DNA of 64,000 nucleotides, taken from Maledivibacter halophilus (GTDB taxonomy: Bacteria > Bacillota > Clostridia > Peptostreptococcales > Caminicellaceae). Positions 8,351 through 16,381 of this stretch are shown piece by piece. The stretch spans positions 848,190 to 912,189 of the forward strand of contig NZ_FUZT01000001.1 in assembly GCF_900167445.1 (NCBI RefSeq). The letters run 5' to 3'. Each line of letters starts with the position of its first letter. Position 1 is the first letter of the stretch. Position numbers and translations under genes: made by a program. The notes under the pieces were generated by a model. That model did no database searches and was not told the DNA's origin. It saw nothing but the letters and a program-made list of their open reading frames with translations.

Positions 8351-8995
8351 TTGAGAGTATTTGAAAATAATGTAGCTGCTGTTATTGGAATACCATGTTC
8401 TGATTTGGAATTTAGCCATGAAGTATATGGTGAGGGGTTTTATAGTTTTAAACTTAGAATACCTCGATTAAGCAATCATGATGATATTTTACCCATAACA
8501 ATTTCAGAAAGGTTAATAGTAAATTTGAATTTCGAACATGAAAAAAAATATAGGGTAGAAGGGCAATTAAGGTCTTATAATAAAATTGTAGATGGGAATA
8601 ATAAATTAATATTAACAATATTTGCTAGAGAATTATGTGAAGAAAGTTCAGAAAACATTATAAATCCAAATCAAATATTTTTAGATGGATTTATATGTAA
8701 ACACCCAGTTTATAGAACCACTCCATTTGGAAGAGAGATAACAGATATGCTAATAGCAGTAAATAGGCCTTATAGAAAATCTGATTATATTCCATGTATA
8801 GCATGGGGAAGAAATGCAAGATATTCTGAAAAAATGAATGTAGGTGATCGTATAAAAATTTGGGGTAGAATTCAGAGTAGGGAATATCAGAAAAAGACAG
8901 AAGATGATAAAGTATTAAAGAAAACGGCATATGAGGTTTCCATATCGAAGATGAAGGTTTTTCCTGAAGAGAATAATAAGATGGAAGATGAGTAA
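8351..8995 (+). CDS. Tandem OB-fold, SSB-like protein
   Basis: 214 residues. The C-terminal half (about 105-205) resembles single-stranded DNA-binding protein OB folds: IFLDGFICKHPVYRTTPFG, then IPCIAWGRNARY and a GDRIKIWGRIQSREY segment. The N-terminal half (about 5-95) has a similar beta-rich pattern, with a segment YRVEGQLRSYNK equivalent to the strand GxLxxr, suggesting a second OB fold. It lacks the acidic C-terminal tip of canonical SSB. The start is TTG 8351, downstream of AAGGGGG. It is probably a paralogue of SSB of unknown role, with no visible partner gene. Confidence 0.65.
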   Translation: MRVFENNVAAVIGIPCSDLEFSHEVYGEGFYSFKLRIPRLSNHDDILPITISERLIVNLNFEHEKKYRVEGQLRSYNKIVDGNNKLILTIFARELCEESSENIINPNQIFLDGFICKHPVYRTTPFGREITDMLIAVNRPYRKSDYIPCIAWGRNARYSEKMNVGDRIKIWGRIQSREYQKKTEDDKVLKKTAYEVSISKMKVFPEENNKMEDE

Positions 8996-9065
8996 GAAAA
9001 TAATCCTATATATAAGTTTAAAGAATCATATTTTTCCTTGAATCCAGTAATATTTAAGGGAAGAT

Positions 9066-9203
9066 ATGATTTTGTTTTTGAATAAAGGAACTAAAAAAAT
9101 TTATATAATTTCTCCAATAAATAATTATTGTGACTTTTGTACCTTTTATTGTAGCAAATGCAAACAAATACTTGAAAAAATACTTAGAAAGAGTAAAATA
9201 TAA
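9066..9203 (+). CDS. Candidate Cys-rich microprotein (45 aa)
   Basis: ATG 9066 is preceded by AAGGGAAG at 9056-9063 and opens a 45-codon frame ending at TAA 9201-9203. The product has four Cys spaced CxxCxxxCxxC (residues 22, 25, 29, 32: CDFCTFYCSKC), suggestive of a metal-binding knuckle, and a Lys-rich tail. I do not recognise a family. It could be chance in an AT-rich intergenic region. Confidence 0.35.
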   Translation: MILFLNKGTKKIYIISPINNYCDFCTFYCSKCKQILEKILRKSKI

Positions 9204-9290
9204 ATAACGCACTAAAAATATTTATGGCTATTTTAGGATAAAATAATAAAGGCCTAATATGGTTTAAAAAACAATTCTTAGAGGGATTTT

Positions 9291-9424
9291 TACTTAAGTG
9301 AGCAAATTGCATAATTACCTTCAGCAAAAACTATCTACTATATATAGTCTTAGAATCTACAAAGATACACTACATATATTATGCAATTTTGCCAAGTTAG
9401 AGTTATGCAATTTACTCAAGTAAA
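9291..9424. repeat. Family B palindromic element (B4)
   Basis: TACTTAAGTGAGCAAATTGCATAATT on the left (given in two parts: TACTTAAGTGAGC and AAATTGCATAATT) is mirrored by AGTTATGCAATTTACTCAAG on the right. An additional ATTATGCAATTTTGCC lies inside. The arms are about 20 bp. Confidence 0.65.
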
Positions 9425-9520
9425 AAATTCTATAACTATCTTATAAATTATTGAACTGTTCCAAATTTTAATTATATCATTATCTCAAGTTTATATACTT
9501 ATATAACTGGAGGAAAAAAT

Positions 9521-9670
9521 ATGTATTATAAATTTATTGCTGCTTTTGTCCTTTTGATTATTCTGTCTTCAATTCAGTATACTTTAAACAAAATAGTAAT
9601 TTTATTAAAAGAAATTAAAAATATTTTATATAGGCTAGATAAGCTGAATTTAGATAAGGATGATAAGTAA
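9521..9670 (+). CDS. Small single-span membrane protein (49 aa)
   Basis: ATG 9521 follows a GGAGG at 9509-9513 with good spacing. The 49-residue product has one hydrophobic segment (about residues 5-20, FIAAFVLLIILSSIQ) and then an amphipathic charged tail (LLKEIKNILYRLDKLN). The strong ribosome-binding site and membrane-helix pattern favour a real microprotein. No family is recognised. It is flanked by non-coding sequence on both sides (9204-9520 and 9671-10011, the latter with nothing identifiable). Confidence 0.65.
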   Translation: MYYKFIAAFVLLIILSSIQYTLNKIVILLKEIKNILYRLDKLNLDKDDK

Positions 9671-10011
9671 GAGGGTTATTTAAATTCTCATAATAATCCA
9701 TTGAAATCATGGTAATTTTATATAGGGTTTAAAGAGTAAAACCTTAATATATATCAAAATATTTAAATTCCTACAGATTAATTTCCCATGATTTTAGTTT
9801 GATTATCTGTATGAAAGGTATAAGCTGTGGATTTGTAGAAGTATAAAAGCAAAGCTTTACATTCATACTTGTATAATGTATAATACTACTTGGCTTTTAT
9901 TCTTAAAAGTAGTAAGATATATAAACAATATTTAGAGTATAACTAATTTTGTGAACAAAATGGTAAAATACTGATGAGAAAAATTAACTTTTTTATAAAG
10001 AAGGGATAAAA

Positions 10012-10944
10012 ATGATTACTACTGTAACTTTAAACCCAGCTGTTGATAGGTCCTATATAATAAATGATTTTAAACCAGATAATAAATATAGAGTAAATGA
10101 TGTAACTGTTACAGTGGGAGGAAAAGGAATTAATGTTGCTAAGACAGCTTCTATATTAGGAGAAAAAATAAATGCAACTGGCTTTTTGGGCGGATTATCA
10201 GGTGATTATATAAAAAGGGAATTGGTAAAACTAGGGATTTCCACTTCTTTTGTAAGTATTAAAGGAGAATCAAGGAACTTTACTGCTATTATTGATCCTA
10301 TTAATAAAACAGAAACCACTGTTAATGAAGAAGGGCCTTTTGTTACAAAGTCAGAGTTGACAACATTTATTAAGGAATATATTAAAATATTAAAATATAG
10401 TAAAATTATAATTGCTTCAGGAAGCGTTCCCAAAGGGGTACCTAAGACCATATATAGAGATATGGTGAAAATAGCTAAGGATAATAAGGTAATACCTATT
10501 ATAGATGCATCTGGAAAGTATTTAGAGGAAGCTATAAAAGCTAAGCCTTACATGATAAAACCAAATATTCAAGAGCTTAGAGATTTAGTTGGTTATGGTT
10601 TAAAAAATGAATTCGAAATAGTTCATGAATCAAGATATATATGTAAGCAAGGGGTTGAGCTGGTAGTAATTTCATTGGGAAGTGAAGGAGCTATATTTGC
10701 CACTCAGGAAAAAGTCTTTAAGGTAAAGACTCCAAATATTAAATTGGTAAATGCAGTAGGTTCAGGCGATGCTCTAGTGGCAGGAATAGCCACTGCTATG
10801 ATTAGGAACTATTGTTTAGAAGAAATGCTAAAATATAGTGTTGCCTGTGGTACAGCAAATGCATTGGAAAAAGAGATTGGATACGTAGACAGGAAAAAAG
10901 TTGAGCAATTGTATAACAAAGTTGAGCTATTGAGGTTGGTATAA
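10012..10944 (+). CDS. PfkB-family sugar-phosphate kinase (1-phosphofructokinase-like)
   Basis: 310 residues of the ribokinase/PfkB fold. The N-terminal start ITTVTLNPAVDRSY, then GGKGIN (36-41) and the C-terminal NAVGSGDALVAG (GSGD at 250-253 with the catalytic Asp) are typical of FruK/LacC: 1-phosphofructokinase or tagatose-6-phosphate kinase. It would phosphorylate a hexose phosphate with ATP in the cytosol. There is no adjacent fructose PTS or DeoR regulator, which is unusual for fruK, so substrate assignment is left open. The ATG follows AAGGGA. Confidence 0.88.
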   Translation: MITTVTLNPAVDRSYIINDFKPDNKYRVNDVTVTVGGKGINVAKTASILGEKINATGFLGGLSGDYIKRELVKLGISTSFVSIKGESRNFTAIIDPINKTETTVNEEGPFVTKSELTTFIKEYIKILKYSKIIIASGSVPKGVPKTIYRDMVKIAKDNKVIPIIDASGKYLEEAIKAKPYMIKPNIQELRDLVGYGLKNEFEIVHESRYICKQGVELVVISLGSEGAIFATQEKVFKVKTPNIKLVNAVGSGDALVAGIATAMIRNYCLEEMLKYSVACGTANALEKEIGYVDRKKVEQLYNKVELLRLV

Positions 10945-11086
10945 AAAACGCTACAGGCGTTTATGTAGATATGTGATTTTAAATATTAACTTATTTATTT
11001 TCAAACCATACTGTATTTTTATTTCTTAATTATATTAAGCTGAATTAATGAATATACTATATTAAATATATTACATATAGAATAAT

Positions 11087-11116
11087 GAGCCTTCAGTGAG
11101 GTAGGCTTGTTTTTTT
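11087..11116 (+). terminator. Terminator-like hairpin downstream of the PfkB kinase
   Basis: AGCCT and AGGCT form a short stem around a 10-nt loop, followed by TGTTTTTTT. The stem is short, so confidence is moderate. Confidence 0.5.
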
Positions 11117-11201
11117 ATTCACTTATCTATAATTGACAACTTAATAAATATTAATTAGAATAATGAATTATAGATGTATATAAATTGGAGGTAATTCTAA
11201 T

Positions 11202-11732
11202 ATGGAGATAGAAAATAAACGAAAAGAAGTTTTATTTACCAGAGAAGATATTAATGAAAGAGTTAAGGAATTAGGACAACAAATATCTAGGGAGTATGAA
11301 GGAAAGAAATTACTAGTAATTTCCTTGTTAAAAGGAAGTTTCATTTTTACAGCTGATTTAGTTAGGGAGATTAACATACCTGTCAAAATAGAATTTATGG
11401 CCACATCTAGCTACGGTAATTCTACAGAAAGCTCTGGAAAAGTAAGAGTTTTGTACGATATAAAAGAAGACTTGAAAGGATACGATGTTTTAATAGCCGA
11501 TGATATTGCAGATACTGGTATAACAATGGAGTTTGTTATTGATTATATAAAAGGCAAAAATCCCAATAGCGTTAAAAGCTGTGTTTTGTTAGATAAGCCA
11601 TCAAGAAGAAAAGTAGATCTTGAGGCTGACTATGTTGGATTTACAATTCCAGATAAGTTTATTGTAGGCTATGGTTTAAACTATGGGGATTATTATAGAA
11701 ATATTCCTTATGTTTTTGCGTTTGTAGACTAA
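11202..11732 (+). CDS. hpt: Hypoxanthine phosphoribosyltransferase
   Basis: 176 residues, the usual length for Hpt. It converts hypoxanthine (and guanine) with PRPP to IMP/GMP in purine salvage. The PRPP-binding loop reads VLIADDIADTGIT (96-108; canonical VLIVEDIIDTGLT, with the two acidic residues retained). The SLLKGSFIF, FMATSSYG and C-terminal VGYGLNYGDYYRN segments are typical. ATG 11202 follows GGAGG. Monocistronic; a long inverted repeat lies downstream. Confidence 0.95.
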   Translation: MEIENKRKEVLFTREDINERVKELGQQISREYEGKKLLVISLLKGSFIFTADLVREINIPVKIEFMATSSYGNSTESSGKVRVLYDIKEDLKGYDVLIADDIADTGITMEFVIDYIKGKNPNSVKSCVLLDKPSRRKVDLEADYVGFTIPDKFIVGYGLNYGDYYRNIPYVFAFVD

Positions 11733-11751
11733 TTAAAGGTGCTGCAGGTAC

Positions 11752-11882
11752 TTTTATAGTTGTAAGTTCTAAGTTTAAAGGTCTAAGCTTTTAAACGAGC
11801 TTTGGTTTCCTTTAGAATAGTACTTAAGAAAATGACTTGAATCCTACTTAGAACTTAGAATTTGGAACTTACAACTATAAAA
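11752..11882. repeat. Inverted repeat with 18-bp arms between hpt and dapH
   Basis: TTTTATAGTTGTAAGTTC at 11752-11769 is perfectly mirrored by GAACTTACAACTATAAAA at 11865-11882. Imperfect TCTAAGTT / AACTTAGAA repeats lie just inside. The 95-bp interior has no open frame. It is unlike families A and B and could be a single MITE-like element. Confidence 0.7.
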
Positions 11883-11906
11883 AAGCGGCATATAGCCGCT
11901 TTTTTT
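11879..11906. terminator. Bidirectional terminator between hpt and dapH
   Basis: AAAAAGCGGC and GCCGCTTTTT with a 5-nt loop, followed by a T-run on both strands. It serves the convergent hpt and dapA-dapB-dapH units. Confidence 0.9.
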
Positions 11907-12636
11907 ATCCTCTTAAATCATCTAATATTTGAGTCTTATCAATAGTTTTATCATCCTTATCTTTAATTATTCTAGCTGGAGTACCAGCAACAACTACATT
12001 TGCAGGTACATCTCTAGTAACTATTGACCCTGCTGCAACTACTGAATTTTCTCCAATTGTAACTCCTTCCAATATTACAGCATTAGCTCCTATCATAACA
12101 TTATCCTCTATTGTAACTGGAGTTGCACTAGGAGGCTCAAGTACTCCTGCTAAAACAGCACCAGCTCCAACGTGTACATTTTTTCCAACTGTGGCTCTAG
12201 CACCTAATACAGCATTCATATCAATCATGGTGCCTTCACCGATTTCTGACCCAATGTTTATTACTGCTCCCATCATTATAACAGAGTTTTTACCAATTTT
12301 TACTCTATCCCTTATAATAGCACCAGGTTCGATTCTAGCATTAATTTCTTTTAGGTCCAATAAAGGAATAGCAGAGTTTCTTCTATCATTTTCTATGACA
12401 TAATCTTTTATCAAAGAAGAGTGTTCCCTTAGAAAACAAGCAATATCATTATGCTCACCAAATAACACCCAAAAATTGCCCATTCCAAATATTTTTATAT
12501 TATCGTCTTCTACAGATGACAAATCTCCTTTGATATATATTTTCACTGGAGTTGCTTTTTTGGCATTTTTTATAAACTTGGCTATTTCATATGCATTAGT
12601 GAGATCGTAATCTTTTGTATTATTCATATTCGTCAT
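11905..12636 (-). CDS. dapH: Tetrahydrodipicolinate N-acetyltransferase
   Basis: 243 residues. An N-terminal alpha/beta domain is followed by a left-handed beta-helix of hexapeptide repeats (about 95-220, for example [14 protein letters not shown] and [18 protein letters not shown]). The C-terminal AGTPARII typifies these acyltransferases. It acetylates tetrahydrodipicolinate with acetyl-CoA in the acetyl branch of the DAP/lysine pathway. It is the last gene of the dapA-dapB-dapH operon behind the lysine riboswitch, and a bidirectional terminator overlaps its end. The acetyl branch also needs an aminotransferase and a deacetylase; the latter may be the M20 gene at 16382. Confidence 0.93.
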   Translation of the reverse strand: MTNMNNTKDYDLTNAYEIAKFIKNAKKATPVKIYIKGDLSSVEDDNIKIFGMGNFWVLFGEHNDIACFLREHSSLIKDYVIENDRRNSAIPLLDLKEINARIEPGAIIRDRVKIGKNSVIMMGAVINIGSEIGEGTMIDMNAVLGARATVGKNVHVGAGAVLAGVLEPPSATPVTIEDNVMIGANAVILEGVTIGENSVVAAGSIVTRDVPANVVVAGTPARIIKDKDDKTIDKTQILDDLRG

Positions 12637-12680
12637 TTGTTATATCAACCCTTTCTGCAAAAATTGTATTTAATATATTA

Positions 12681-13433
12681 TTATTTTAATATATCATCCA
12701 TATTATATAAACCTTTTTCTTTTGTTATTAAAAACTTGGCAGCGCTTATTGCACCGGATGCAAAAACTTTTTTTGACATTGCTGAATGTTTTATTTCAAT
12801 TATTTCATCAGGGCCAGCATAAATAACTGAATGTTCTCCTACAATAGTGCCGCCTCGCACTGCATGTATACCAATTTCAGATTTTTGTCTTTTGGATGAT
12901 CTTCCATGTCTTCCAAAGGTAAAATCCTTGCTGTTAGATAATTCTTCATTAATAGAATCTGCAATCATATATGCAGTACCGCTGGGGGCATCTACCTTTT
13001 TATTATGGTGTTTTTCAATAATTTCGATATCAAAATTATCCTTTAATATTTTAGCTGCTTTTTTTGCAAGATCCATTATGAGGTTAACACCTAAAGACAT
13101 ATTTCCTGACCTAAATAGAGAAACTTCTTTTGATGCACTATTAATTTTTTCTATAACTGTATCCTCTAATCCCGTTGTACATATAACTGCAGGGGTTTTT
13201 GATTTGACACAATAATCTATTAAATCAGAGGTCATAGAATGATGGGAAAAGTCAATTATAACATCTGACTCAATATTGCATTCATCAAAGCTGCTAAATA
13301 TCGGATAATTATATTGGTTATTCTTATTTTTATCAATACCAGCTACAATATTCATCTGACTTTCTTCATTAACAAGATCCGTAACTACTTTTCCCATACT
13401 GCCATTACAGCCACAAAGTAATACCTTTATCAA
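12681..13433 (-). CDS. dapB: 4-hydroxy-tetrahydrodipicolinate reductase
   Basis: 250 residues. N-terminal Rossmann motif GCNGSMG (8-14), the strand DVIIDFSHH (57-65) and the DapB signature EKHHNKKVDAPSGTA (140-154) with substrate-binding Lys residues are all present. It reduces the DapA product with NAD(P)H in lysine and peptidoglycan DAP synthesis. Second gene of the operon, about 55 bp after dapA and 45 bp before dapH. Confidence 0.97.
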   Translation of the reverse strand: MIKVLLCGCNGSMGKVVTDLVNEESQMNIVAGIDKNKNNQYNYPIFSSFDECNIESDVIIDFSHHSMTSDLIDYCVKSKTPAVICTTGLEDTVIEKINSASKEVSLFRSGNMSLGVNLIMDLAKKAAKILKDNFDIEIIEKHHNKKVDAPSGTAYMIADSINEELSNSKDFTFGRHGRSSKRQKSEIGIHAVRGGTIVGEHSVIYAGPDEIIEIKHSAMSKKVFASGAISAAKFLITKEKGLYNMDDILK

Positions 13434-13488
13434 TATTAACCCTCCTATTATAATTATAATGCAACAATATTATTAAGACGAGGTTGCT

Positions 13489-14367
13489 TTAAAGCAATCC
13501 ATATTCTTTCATTCGAGTTTTCAAAATTTCTAAGTTGTCATTTGACATTTCTACTAATGGGAGTCTAAGCTCTCCCATATCAAAGCCCATTAAATTCATG
13601 GCTGTTTTAACTGGAATAGGATTTACTTCAATGAAAAGTGAATCGATTAGAGGTTTCATTCGTAGCTGAAGATCACATGAGCCCTTTAAATCACCATCAA
13701 TAAATTTTTGAACCAAGTCATGGGTGTCTTTAGGTGCAATATTAGCTACTACGGAAATTACTCCGTCTCCCCTAAGAGACATTAGAGGGACTATCATATC
13801 ATCATTTCCTGAATAAATATAAAAATCATCAGGTACTAATCTGGCAATTTCAGCAACTTGAGATATGTTACCGCTTGCTTCTTTAACTCCACATATATTT
13901 GGTAGTTTAGCAAGCTCGGCTAAAGTAGATGGAAGAATATTTACACCTGTTCTACCGGGCACATTATAAATAATAATTGGTTTTGTAACTTCATTGGCTA
14001 TGGCTGTAAAATGGGCAATAAGACCTTTTTGAGTGGATTTATTGTAATAGGGAGTTATAACTAAGAGACCATCAGCGCCAACTTTATCTGCATATTTACT
14101 AAGATCTATTGCATGTTCAGTACAATTACTGCCTGTACCTGCTATGACTGGAATCCTTTTATTTACTTTTTCCACTGTAAATTTAATTACTTCTTTTTGC
14201 TCTTTGTCATTTAAAGTTGTCGATTCACCAGTTGTTCCGCAAATAACTATAGCATCGGTTTTTTGTTTAATATGCCATTCTATTATTTCTTCGAGTTTAT
14301 CATAATTAACTTTGTTATTTTTAAAGGGTGTAACTAATGCAACACCTGATCCTCTAAAAAGCTTCAT
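13489..14367 (-). CDS. dapA: 4-hydroxy-tetrahydrodipicolinate synthase
   Basis: 292 residues of TIM-barrel class I aldolase. GTTGES (44-49), YNVPGRTG (134-141, catalytic Tyr) and Lys162 in GVKEASG (Schiff base) are all seen. It condenses pyruvate with aspartate semialdehyde, the first committed lysine step. The ATG three codons upstream (14374-14376) abuts the AAAGG ribosome-binding site, whereas ATG 14365-14367 is 9 nt from it, so the latter is preferred. First gene after the lysine riboswitch, so expression should fall when lysine is plentiful. Confidence 0.97.
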   Translation of the reverse strand: MKLFRGSGVALVTPFKNNKVNYDKLEEIIEWHIKQKTDAIVICGTTGESTTLNDKEQKEVIKFTVEKVNKRIPVIAGTGSNCTEHAIDLSKYADKVGADGLLVITPYYNKSTQKGLIAHFTAIANEVTKPIIIYNVPGRTGVNILPSTLAELAKLPNICGVKEASGNISQVAEIARLVPDDFYIYSGNDDMIVPLMSLRGDGVISVVANIAPKDTHDLVQKFIDGDLKGSCDLQLRMKPLIDSLFIEVNPIPVKTAMNLMGFDMGELRLPLVEMSNDNLEILKTRMKEYGLL

Positions 14368-14410
14368 TAAAATCATCCTTTCATTTTATTGATCATTTTC
14401 AAATTATTAT

Positions 14411-14454
14411 CAAAAAAATAAACAGTCAAGAGCAAAAAGTGCAATTGACTGTTT
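14411..14454 (-). terminator. Expression-platform terminator of the lysine riboswitch
   Basis: On the minus strand AAACAGTCAA pairs with TTGACTGTTT (10 bp, perfect) and is followed by a T-run at 14412-14419, about 45 bp ahead of dapA. Confidence 0.92.
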
Positions 14455-14484
14455 GGAAGTCAGCTTAGTTCCTTTTTGCCCTGT

Positions 14485-14670
14485 GTGAAATAGCACACCA
14501 TCAAAAGACTGGGCATTCTAATGATGACAGTACTATACTTGTTCAGTATAGCCCCAACACATATGTTATGGGTTAGATATGTGTTTCGGCAGTTGTACCT
14601 TTCCTACAGAACTTAATTTCCCAATAGTTTAATCTGAAGTATTCATTACAAACTGCGGCCTCTATATCAC
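14485..14670 (-). ncRNA. Lysine riboswitch (L box) upstream of dapA
   Basis: Minus-strand elements match the L-box aptamer in order: GATATAGAGGCCGCAG at the 5' side, an A-rich GAATACT bulge, GCCGAAACAC with its partner GTGTTGGGG, then GGCTATACTGAACAAGTATAGTACTGTCA (two segments of the conserved 3' core). P1 can close between GTGATATAG (14662-14670) and CTATTTCAC (14485-14493). A perfect intrinsic terminator follows, so lysine binding should attenuate the dapA-dapB-dapH transcript. The assignment rests on recognised consensus segments and position. Confidence 0.9.
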
Positions 14671-14698
14671 AACAAATTATTATGATTTTTTTAAGATG

Positions 14699-15694
14699 TT
14701 AAAAATTTTTAATTAATTCTTCGGCAATTTGTACAGTGTTTGTTGCAGCACCTTTTCTAATATTATCTGCAACAACCCAAATATTTAAACCATTTTCAAT
14801 GCTGAAATCTTTTCTTATTCTACCGACATAAACTGAATCAGTATTCTTTGCATTTGTAGCTAGTGGATATATGTTATTTTCAGGATCATCTTGTAGAATG
14901 ATTCCAGGACTGTTAGCAAATAATTCTTTTACATCTTCAATTTTAAAGTCTTTTTCTAATTCAATATTTATTGATTCACTATGACAATCAAATAATGGAA
15001 CTCTTACAGTAGTGGCAGTAATTTTTAAATCATAATCACCTAATATCTTTTTCGTTTCGTCTATCATTTTCATTTCTTCTTTTGTATATCCATTTTCTAA
15101 GAATACATCGATATGAGGAAGACAGTTATTAGCTATCGGATGTGGGTAGGCTTTCATCATATTATTACCCTTTAAGCCTTCTTCTAAATCTGATACTCCT
15201 TTTACACCGGAACCTGAAACGGCTTGGTAGGTGGAATATACAATTCTTTTAATTTTATATTTGTCATGTAAAGGTTTTATAGCAACTACAGCTTGAATAG
15301 TTGAGCAGTTGGGATTAGCTATAATACCTTTATGGAGCTTAATATCCTCAGGATTAACTTCTGGTACAACTAAAGGTATATCCTTTTCCATTCTCCAAGC
15401 ACTACTGTTGTCTACAACTACTACTCCTTTGGAAGCGGCAATAGGAGCAAATTTTTTACTAATAGCACCTCCAGCTGAAAAAAGAGCAATATCTATATCT
15501 CTATCGAAAGAGTCTTCTTTCAATTCTTCAACTGTATATTCAATACCTTTGCATTTGACTTTTTGACCTGCTGATTTTGATGATGCAAAGGCATAAAGAT
15601 TTTTAAATGGAAAATCTCTTTCTTCTAATACCTTTAAAAAAGTTCTACCAACCATTCCAGTAGCTCCTACAATAGCTATGTTTACTTTTTTCAA
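14699..15694 (-). CDS. asd: Aspartate-semialdehyde dehydrogenase
   Basis: 331 residues. NADP-binding GATGMVG (10-16), catalytic Cys130 in NPNCSTIQ and the YQAVSGSG segment define ASADH. It reduces aspartyl phosphate to aspartate semialdehyde, feeding lysine, DAP, dipicolinate, threonine and methionine synthesis. The start is TTG 15692-15694, with AGGAGGT at 15701-15707. It lies upstream of the riboswitch, so it is not itself controlled by it. A sigma-A-like promoter sits about 240 bp upstream on the minus strand, leaving a long leader in which I see no known riboswitch. Confidence 0.97.
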   Translation of the reverse strand: MKKVNIAIVGATGMVGRTFLKVLEERDFPFKNLYAFASSKSAGQKVKCKGIEYTVEELKEDSFDRDIDIALFSAGGAISKKFAPIAASKGVVVVDNSSAWRMEKDIPLVVPEVNPEDIKLHKGIIANPNCSTIQAVVAIKPLHDKYKIKRIVYSTYQAVSGSGVKGVSDLEEGLKGNNMMKAYPHPIANNCLPHIDVFLENGYTKEEMKMIDETKKILGDYDLKITATTVRVPLFDCHSESINIELEKDFKIEDVKELFANSPGIILQDDPENNIYPLATNAKNTDSVYVGRIRKDFSIENGLNIWVVADNIRKGAATNTVQIAEELIKNF

Positions 15695-15933
15695 AACAAA
15701 ACCTCCTATTCTTCATTTGAATATAATAATTACTTATTTTTATATACGTTTATACAAATATTATATACGTACCGTTAATTTTAGATGTTGTTTAAATATA
15801 TTATATGCCCAAAGAATAAGGTTTGTTACATGTAATGATTATAAAGAACACTAATGAAATACTGAAGTTTTTATTAAAAAAACAGCAAAAAGAAAACAGG
15901 CTTTCTTCCTTATATTGTAGTTAAATTATATAT

Positions 15934-15962
15934 ATGGTATCACTTGTAACATGGTATGTCAA
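15934..15962 (-). promoter_or_regulatory. Sigma-A-like promoter for asd
   Basis: On the minus strand TTGACA (15957-15962) and TACCAT (15934-15939) are separated by 17 bp. The implied leader before asd is about 230 nt and has no recognised regulatory fold. Confidence 0.55.
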
Positions 15963-16006
15963 CATAAAAGAATTGAAGAATATATATTTGTTTTTTTAAA
16001 ATAGAT

Positions 16007-16101
16007 GAGATAATTACATGATTAGAACTTGGGACAATTGTATAATATAGATGTTAGTACTCTAAAGGCTTTAAAACAAGAGGTAACTATACAATTTTCT
16101 T
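16007..16101. repeat. Family B element with internal GGGACAATTG motif (B5)
   Basis: The left arm GAGATAATTACATGATT and right arm AGGTAACTATACAATTTTCTT are imperfect inverse copies. The internal segment AGAACTTGGGACAATTG is shared with the copy at 23525. The rest of 15963-16381 holds nothing else I recognise. Confidence 0.6.
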
Positions 16102-16381
16102 GTATAAGTGAATTTAATTATAATAAAATCTTCAATAAATATAAAATAAAAAGTATATTAATACATTTATTTGTGAGATGAATTAGAACTTTTCAATTAA
16201 AAAATTGTTGCTTTTTTAAGTTGTTAAAAATATAAAAAAAGTATAAAATTAAATTATTAATCTAAAATTGACATGGATTACATATGGGTTTTGATTGTAA
16301 AGGTTAATTTACTTATTTTTAATGTATATCTCGATTTTATACTTAGTCCATATATAAATTAAATATTTTTGAGGTGAAATT

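Noticed and set aside
12847..13215. Plus-strand open frame of 122 codons opposite dapB
   Set aside because: It is a shadow of dapB, whose motifs are complete; there is no plausible ribosome-binding site and composition is that of an antisense frame.
15700..15930. Riboswitch in the asd leader
   Set aside because: The leader is long, but none of the conserved cores I know (L box, T-box, SAM, others) could be found; left as an unexplained leader.
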